From Akebia trifoliata (Eukaryota; Streptophyta; Magnoliopsida; Ranunculales; Lardizabalaceae): 64,000 nucleotides of DNA. The notes beneath the pieces are model-generated. The model did not search any database. It worked only from the letters and a program-made list of their open reading frames with translations, and was not told the DNA's origin. Made by a program: the position numbers and the translations under genes. Below are positions 57,460 through 64,000 of the stretch, one piece after another. The stretch is from contig CM030706.1 of the NCBI GenBank assembly GCA_017979445.1, positions 9,472,967 through 9,536,966 on the forward strand, read 5' to 3'. Numbering within the stretch: the first letter of the stretch is position 1; each line of letters opens with the position of its first letter.

Positions 57460-60400
57460 GTCATCTGCCTGCTTAGGTGGGATCCATTTGAATTAAAATG
57501 CGAATAGAAGTGGCGTCTCTATGTTCATATCAGCTGGTTTGTGTTGTATGCCAACCTGCAAAATCATACAAAAATCAGAACTGTAGAGTGCAAAGGTAGC
57601 TTTAATGTGCTAATTGTGTTGCATGTGATCCATTCAACACGTAAGTGATTACTTTATCAGTAACTTCGAGTTCTGTCTATTGGAAATTTTTCCTTAAAAC
57701 ATGGAAAAAGTGATTTAAAGGCTTATAATGTGTATAGTTGCTCATAAAGTGGAAAACAAAAAACTAAGTTCAATATGAAGAATGAAAGTGCATAACTGAC
57801 TAAATTTTGTAAATAGTATAATGTTCCCATGACCAAAACTTCTTTCTTAGATTCCTTTAAGATACATTGTACCCTGTTAAATGTTTGGTCTTTCTTTCAG
57901 TCTTAATTCTATTAACAGTATGAGGTTTGGTTCTTCTGAAAGGTAAGGTGGAAGCTATTACCCCACTTCTCTGTCTGTTGGGTGTGTAAGGTGATGGCAG
58001 TAGTGGTGGTAGAACAGAGGATTAGATATTAGTTTTTTATTGTGTCCCTTTTAATCATCTAAAATACATGACTGATTAAAAAAAATTCTTAAAAGCATGA
58101 TAGAGAGAGCATTGCTCTTATACAGGGGGAACGGATATATATATATATATATGAAAATAGCTACTTTTATAGAATATCATTTATTGTCTTGCAAAAAACA
58201 AAAAAGAGAATTATACAAACTAGCGAGATTCATTAGTTGGGAGGTTAGAAACTTGTTAAATCCATGCATAATTACTAATTTTGCCATATTATATATTCAT
58301 CTTATTTTTAATGCTTTGAAACAAGATAGTTTCATAAAATATTTGTTTTTCATCATTTCATGCTCCACTAATGCCACTCATTGCACAGAAAAAGTTCAAT
58401 CGATCTTTTGGCTGTATTTGCATATCATTCATCTCCATGATCAAAAGGACTAATAACAATAATAATAATTCTAAATATTTCATTGCTTGGCCTAAAATAG
58501 GTCTAAAATATTTCACTAAAAATTGATATTTACATATTCTCCTTAGTACCTTAAACGTGTGATAATCTTTAAAAACATGGTTATGATTGTTTTCATTATG
58601 ATTTCAACCATAAGCTATAGCAAATATATAGACTGATTGTTGATAATGGAAATTTAAATGTTGGTGAAGCAAAAGTAAAGATCAATAGCTGAGATGCCAA
58701 CACAATCAGAACTATTGAACCAAGTTTTAGCACCACAAAATACCATGAATATTGAGCAAACCGACCAACGCCTACTACTATTTTTGAGGCACTACAGGTG
58801 CAAACATGAGACAGAATATCGAAGTGATTAAAGTTAATGCTCGTTTTGTTGTTTGATTATCTTATAGTGTACAATTTCGTACCATCCAAGCACCATGGCA
58901 AGTACAAGTTCAAGATTTTTGAAGTCATTACTTCTTGAATACCATTAAAATCAAAAGCTCATTTCTTCTCCCCCCTTCTCCTTCCTTTATCACTCGCCAT
59001 TGCATTCTACACTACAAGTACCTTCTCAACCCCAATTTTGTTCTCTCTATACACCCTGACACATAATGGCCACCACCACTACCACACCCTCTTCTCCTCC
59101 CTCCCCCTTTCGTACATCAAATGTGACCTCTCCTCCATTCAACTAACCTAAAGACAACCATCTTTAGAGATCTATGATGTATTCTTGGGATACATATCTT
59201 ATCCCAACCATAGGATTTCGTATTTACACTTAATCGCATCAACAAAATATCTAAATAAGGCACAAACAACATACCTAATGATTCAATATGGCTGTGTAAT
59301 TGAATGTTTGGCAACCATAAGGTAGGGGAAGATGAGTTTATTATTGTTTGAGTATGAGACTGGGAGAGAGACCACTATCACACTAAGAGGTGCTTGTCCA
59401 TGGTTTGCTGCTCACTTTCACATATTCCCTTTCGCTTTCCATCCACCCTATCCATCTCTTGAAACCACAATAATAGATGCTTGAATAAGAACAAATTTAG
59501 CAACCTACCACATCATTCTAACAATATTTCAATGTATTAATTACATGACTGTTAACACCAATGTAGTGATTACATAATTATGAAACCACCTTGCTGTCCA
59601 AAATATTTTCACTAACAATTGATACCATGGGTTAATTAGAGCATCCCATTTCTTAAAAAAGAGGCTATTCTAGAAATGAACCTCCTTGTTGTCCAAAATA
59701 TTCTCATCAACATGGTTTGTAGAACAATTAAGGGCATTAACTAAGGATGGGCTCTTTCTCTAAAAGAAGTATACCAAAAACCTATGTGGGTTCTATTCCA
59801 TTAACTATTTTTTTGAACTCATATATTCTAAAGTTCTAGTTCCCCATGTATTCAACAGGATAAATAAGTCATTATACTACAATATACAACAATATTGGAT
59901 GTGGAAATGGTTATCATATCACTCTACGAGTAGGTAAAACAATATAGTTTACATAGGAATGAGCATAACTAACATTTAACGTCACCATTTGCAATTATTT
60001 CAGTTGTGTTGGCTCATAGCTGAGAATCAAAGCAATGGAACATCTACTACATCATTGACTCTTGGTTTTCTTTCATATATAATCTATCAACAATCATTTA
60101 TTTATCACTTGAAGTAGGAAGACTAAAAATACAAAATAGATTGAGAGATTTTTCTTGTGGAGCTGAGGCCATCATCCTAAAAGAACGCCAGCATCGTATC
60201 GTACATGTGGTCTACCACCCATCAATTCATGTCTGCTGAACCATTTTTTGGCCCCCACTTCTTGCACAATGCTAATACCAAATTAAACTGAGGTCCAACC
60301 AATTTGGCAAATGTTCAATTGGGTCATGAATGCAAAGCCGATGGTTCAGGTGCGGATCCATCCTTTTGGGCTCAATCAATAATCACGTTGCGTTTTGGTA

Positions 60401-60900
60401 TCCAAATTGACATTGTTGTTCCAACTTCGTAGGGTGTAAAATAGATAAAACATGGAAAGCATAGAGGAAGGTGTAAAAGAAGGTAATTGATTCTAAGGGT
60501 TCTAGGAAGTAGAAAGAAAGGGGTGTTTTCCAATTCTATTTCCTTTTTTTCCTGAATAGTGTTGGATTCATCAACTTAAGCACTAAATTCATATAATCTT
60601 ATTTGGTATATACTGTTGAAAACTGGTAATGTCTATTTTGCTCTTTCAATCACTATGCTCTGTTTACTTATTTCAAATGTCTATTTGTCATCACACATAA
60701 TAAAATACTAATTTCTTATAAAATATAAATTAAAATATTGATTTACAAATGTAAGTCACTGAATTCCAATTTTAACATACATAATATACTTATTTTATAT
60801 TTTTAAATCATTTAATTTGTCTTTTAAGTTCTTGCAACAGTCTACAATATTATTCCAAAAAGACATCTCCATGCAAGGGAGGTGATTTAACAAAGCGGTT
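57460..60900. other. Non-coding stretch, copy B
   Basis: Counterpart of A 40150-46300 without the solo LTR. The join GTGTGTAAGGTGATGGC at 57984-58000 is the unoccupied target of that LTR. 60236-60515 has no equivalent in A and shows no coding or clear ends. Confidence 0.45.
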
Positions 60901-60904
60901 TTGG

Positions 60905-62500
60905 ATGGGATAAGAATACTTTGTGATTGTAGATAATGCGGCATGGAAGGAGTATATTGAGGCATGTTCTTAAAATGTTAAACTTTAAGATAAATTTTTT
61001 TCTCTATGCATATGTAGCATCATGGGATATTCGTACGTTAGACTTGCATGTGTTTATGTACAAAAGGAGTTTTGCATTGCAAAGATGTTCAGTTTTTTTG
61101 TTACTAATTCTTGATTATTTCTTTGTCTTTTTTTATTAGGAACACCAAAACAAGAAAAGATTACTGTAACAAGTGCATCCTATTTTATTATGATCTTATC
61201 ATTCTTGTTGGTAATGATCAGGCAAATGGGTAACAATCCACAATTAGATTAGAAACTAAACAAGAGATGTCATCAATTGAAGAGATAGGTAAGAACTCAA
61301 CATACGATGATGTAATTCTTTTGAAATTTGTCTACTTTTAATTATACGTATGAATTAGATGTGTGTTTTGAAAATTTTCCTTTGTGTTAGGCCTTTATGA
61401 AATACACGACAAGGTGCTTGAAACAATTGGACAAGTACTATACCTGCACATCAAACAAGATCTTCATCAGTTGCTCCTCATGAAAATTCATTTTCTAAGG
61501 GAAAGTGAAATCGTCAATTTGAATATTCTAGTGATGCAACAATGCCCATACTAACCTCTGCAGTTGTGTGCATAACAATAACAATGAAGAGACCTAACAT
61601 CGTTAGATTGCAAAAAGAACTCATTGAAGTTCTTGATATCTCTCGAGAGATTATATTAGAGGTGATTAACTAGTTGGGTGAGCAGTAAGAAGCATCATTC
61701 ATAGACTCAAGAACCAATATGGTGTCTTGTTCCTATAAAATATGATAGGTGTCTATGTGGCACATTTTAGTTGGTGTTTAAAACACCTCGGATTCCTAAT
61801 CAAGCCGTTCATACAACCCAATGTATTTATATCCTAATCAAATTGTGCCACGTAGACACCGTTTTTATCTATTGTTTCGGTGATGTAGGACATCTACAAT
61901 CCTAGTTAGAGCTTTACTAGTATTTCTATTTTTATTTCTACTTCTAGTAGGATTTCTATTTCTACTTGTAATAGGATTTTTATTTCATAGTTATGTTAGG
62001 AGTACAATTCCTTGTTAGTTTATAATTTGTTTTAAATTCGTTTTTATTATTTAGACTATAATTAGAAGTACTTAGAAGTCTCCAATTTGAGTTCTAATAG
62101 GATTAGAAAGTTAGTATTATGTTATAGATAGGTTAGGAATATTAATTTTTAGTATTTTAGTAGGATTAAAAGTTGTTATGATGGGATTATCTATATAAGG
62201 AGCTCAAAATCCGAAAATTAAGAATCAATTCAATTATCCTTTCTCTTTTAAATTTTTTTTTTATTTTTAGTTTTATCTTTTATTTTCTTTCAAGCTATTG
62301 CTTATTATCAATTGAATCTATTGATTCAAATTGATTTTGAGTGTTCCATTGAATACGATCTATCGAATCTATTGATTCACACGCTTCCGCTACGTCATTT
62401 GGGACACCATAATGGGATCTTGACTCGCACGCATATTCCTTAGCTTACCGAATGACGTGAAGGGGGATTAGTTGTTTAGGAGCTTAGGAAAGTCAGATAG
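60905..62500 (+). pseudogene. Myb/SANT-like protein of PIF/Harbinger type, relic, copy B, split by an LTR
   Basis: Counterpart of 46305-47380. FRWDK-type and WKEYIEA words are at 60915-60965, KRPNIVRLQKELIEVLDISR at about 61588-61650, and the C-terminal 'RIFLGLPNDxKGD' block at about 62420-62470. The 517-bp solo LTR (61881-62397) sits between the last two blocks. More stops than in A. Confidence 0.5.
61881..62397 (+). mobile_element. 517-bp solo LTR, only in copy B
   Basis: TGATGTAG at the left and CTACGTCA at the right form the short inverted ends. Flanks are TTCGG (61876-61880) and TTTGG (62398-62402); the empty site in A reads TTCAG, so a 5-bp target duplication with one change each. A TATA-like ATCTATATAAGGAGCTC at about 62190 and a T-rich downstream part fit an LTR promoter and leader. 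No internal retrotransposon genes. Confidence 0.8.
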
Positions 62501-63200
62501 CATTTAAAGTATTAGATGTTATATTCTTTTAGCAGATATATTTGCTATAGTTAAGAAAATCAATAATGATTTTCATGGTTATATGTTGCTTTTTTGGGGG
62601 ATGTTTTACGTAATTTTTAGTTTACTTATTTTGTATTAATCATGATGTAATTAATTCAATCGTGTTTGCAAGTCCTTTGCCACATCAAGGTTATATATTG
62701 TATTTTTTGGACTGTATTTCACATGTTTTTCTTTTTTCTTTTTTGAAGTTGACAAATAGACTTTTATACAATGAAATTGGAAAATCTTGTCATTTTCCAA
62801 TTTGCAATCAAACAATGGATTGGAAAATCAATGCATTTTCCAAATGTGCAATGAAACAAAGATAAATTCTTTCTCTCTAGAAATCCAATTTCCACACCAT
62901 ATTTTCATGGAAAATAAATTTTCATGCACAATCTAACAGACCCTTAATATAAATATGGAAGAAAAGATAGCATTATGCCTATTCAATGAATTATTTGTTT
63001 ATTTTTTGTACATCTTAGTTACCATATAAATTGTTTGGTTAGGAAAACTAATATTTTCTTCTTTCCTACATGATAAATTTCATGTAGCAAAGAGAGTTCA
63101 AGTCATGCTGGATATAGATGGTGAAAAGGACTTCACATGTTTTACTTTTTTATAAATCCTTGCATGTTTTCTGTCTGCTAATGATGGCTTGATAATCATG

Positions 63201-63505
63201 TGTGAGCTTCTTAGGAGAGAATTTCAACACTCCTGGAATTATTTTATTCCTCTTATTCCATTGTAAAAAACATAGTTACAACCCTTAGAATAAATAGGCT
63301 GATGACCATAAATCAACCCTTAAGAACTAGGAACAAATAAGGAAAAAATCAACTAGGAAAATCAGAATCAGATCTGTAATAATATCCCAACAGATCTAGA
63401 ATAATATCCCAAAGGATAGGATCTGATTTTCAGCTTATTTGAATTAAAAGTCTATCCCAAAAAATCAGGATATAGCTATTTACAGTTGATCTGATTCTTT
63501 CTACA
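63201..63505 (-). mobile_element. 3' LTR of a minus-strand Copia element (305 bp)
   Basis: On the minus strand the LTR begins TGTAGAAAGAATCAGATC just after a purine tract (TTGAGGGAGAG, 63506-63516 region) and ends AAGAAGCTCACA at 63201. The outer flank is TCATG (63196-63200); copy A reads GCATG there and continues GTATATAAC, so the LTR marks an insertion into copy B. The 5' LTR is outside the window. Confidence 0.85.
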
Positions 63506-64000
63506 CTCTCCCTCAAGTTTGGACTGAAAAAAACATCAAACAGTCCAAACTTGCTTACAAAATTTTCGAATGATACCCTTGGAAGCCCTTTGGTGAGAAC
63601 ATCCGCAATCTGATCAGTTGTAGGGAGATAAACCAGACACAAAGTTCCGTCGTCAATCTTTTCTTTAATAAAGTGCCGGTCCACCTCAACATGCTTCGTT
63701 CGATCATGGTAGACTGGATTAAGCGTCATGCTTATGGCTCCCTTATTGTCTGAAAACAGTTTCATAGGCTGATTAAACTCCCTTCTTAGTTCCTTCAACA
63801 ACATCTTTAGCCATAAAAGTTCGCAAACTCCTTGAGCAATAGCTCTAAGTTCCGCTTCAGCACTACTTTTAGACACAACTGACTGCTTTTTACTCCTCCT
63901 TGTTACCAAGTTACCCCATACAAAAATGCAATAACTAGAAGTTGACCTCAAGTCGATCTTGGATCCAGCCCAATCAACATCTGTATAAGCTTCAACACTT
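63430..64000 (-). CDS. Copia polyprotein, RNase H end (partial, open)
   Basis: Open on the minus strand from the window edge to a stop at 63430, which lies inside the LTR. It reads EAYTDVDWAGSKIDLRSTSS, then KKQSVVSKSSAEAELRAIAQ, LFSDNKGAISMTLNPVYHDR, KHVEVDRHFIKEKIDDG and TDQIADVLTKGLPR. These are the Copia RNase H signature blocks with acidic residues in TDVDWAG, SSAEAE and SDN, and the C-terminal TKGLP motif. No stop or shift in about 190 codons. Unlike every other Copia piece in this window, this one looks recent. Reverse transcriptase and the rest lie beyond the right edge. Confidence 0.9.
   Translation of the reverse strand, partial: SVEAYTDVDWAGSKIDLRSTSSYCIFVWGNLVTRRSKKQSVVSKSSAEAELRAIAQGVCELLWLKMLLKELRREFNQPMKLFSDNKGAISMTLNPVYHDRTKHVEVDRHFIKEKIDDGTLCLVYLPTTDQIADVLTKGLPRVSFENFVSKFGLFDVFFSPNLRESVERIRSTVNSYILIFWDRLLIQIS

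Larger units (their letters stand above)
50349..63200 (+). repeat. Segmental duplication, copy B (12.9 kb)
   Basis: Direct-orientation partner of 33779-49206. Private to B: the element at 55991-56198, solo LTR 61881-62397, and the Copia insertion that ends the match at 63200. It retains the 53562-54134 block missing from A, part of which is also found in segment C. Confidence 0.9.

Noticed and set aside
58097..58453. 118-codon plus-strand ORF
   Set aside because: Contains an AT-microsatellite Tyr-Ile run; only its second half is open in copy A, and no motif is present.

Overview
This window looks like intergenic, transposon-rich nuclear DNA of a flowering plant, probably a eudicot. It is AT-rich and has GT-AG introns. 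It carries decayed CACTA, PIF/Harbinger, Copia and other LTR elements, a plant mobile domain gene and pieces of typical plant genes (HD-Zip, LRR receptor kinase, EDR2-like, clathrin heavy chain). I see no complete, clearly functional host gene, no rRNA or tRNA gene, no CRISPR array and nothing bacterial. All identities come from reading translations by eye; no search was run.

Layout. (1) 1-10853 is a mosaic of relics: a CACTA TnpA-like fragment at the left edge, an orphan transmembrane exon (1731-1859), a truncated HD-Zip fragment on the minus strand (2562-2991), an LTR-like block (5702-6240), and a diverged paralogous segment called C here (8343-10165) that holds a GC-richer inverted-repeat insertion. 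(2) 10854-29768 is best read as one 18.9-kb CACTA element. It starts CACTACAAAAA, ends TTTTTGTAGTG, and is flanked on both sides by CAT. Inside are a left subterminal array with a period of about 210 bp, a degenerate TnpD transposase (15094-18510), a better preserved TnpA-like gene (18870-20575), then 7-8 kb holding pieces of at least four unrelated host genes with introns: LRR receptor kinase (minus strand), clathrin heavy chain, EDR2-like START protein, and a thioredoxin-fold/J-protein-like gene. This is the architecture of a gene-capturing (Pack-type) CACTA. (3) 31728-33680 is a plant mobile domain (PMD) pseudogene. (4) 33779-49206 (copy A) and 50349-63200 (copy B) are two direct copies of one segment, offset by 16.6 kb and roughly 95% alike in the blocks I compared. 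Both hold head-to-head Copia fragments, a promoter-like block also present in segment C, a MITE with long inverted repeats, and a Myb/SANT-like gene relic of the PIF/Harbinger type. (5) From 63201 to the right edge a minus-strand Copia element with an open RNase H frame interrupts copy B.

How the parts relate. Copies A and B act as each other's empty-site control. A 2951-bp solo LTR and a 1105-bp Harbinger-like MITE are in A only. A 517-bp solo LTR, a ~207-bp MITE relative and the Copia insertion are in B only. So these insertions came after the duplication, and in three cases the target-site duplication can be read against the unoccupied copy. Subtracting the private pieces brings both copies to about 11.3 kb. 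The most interesting object is the CACTA element with its multi-gene cargo.
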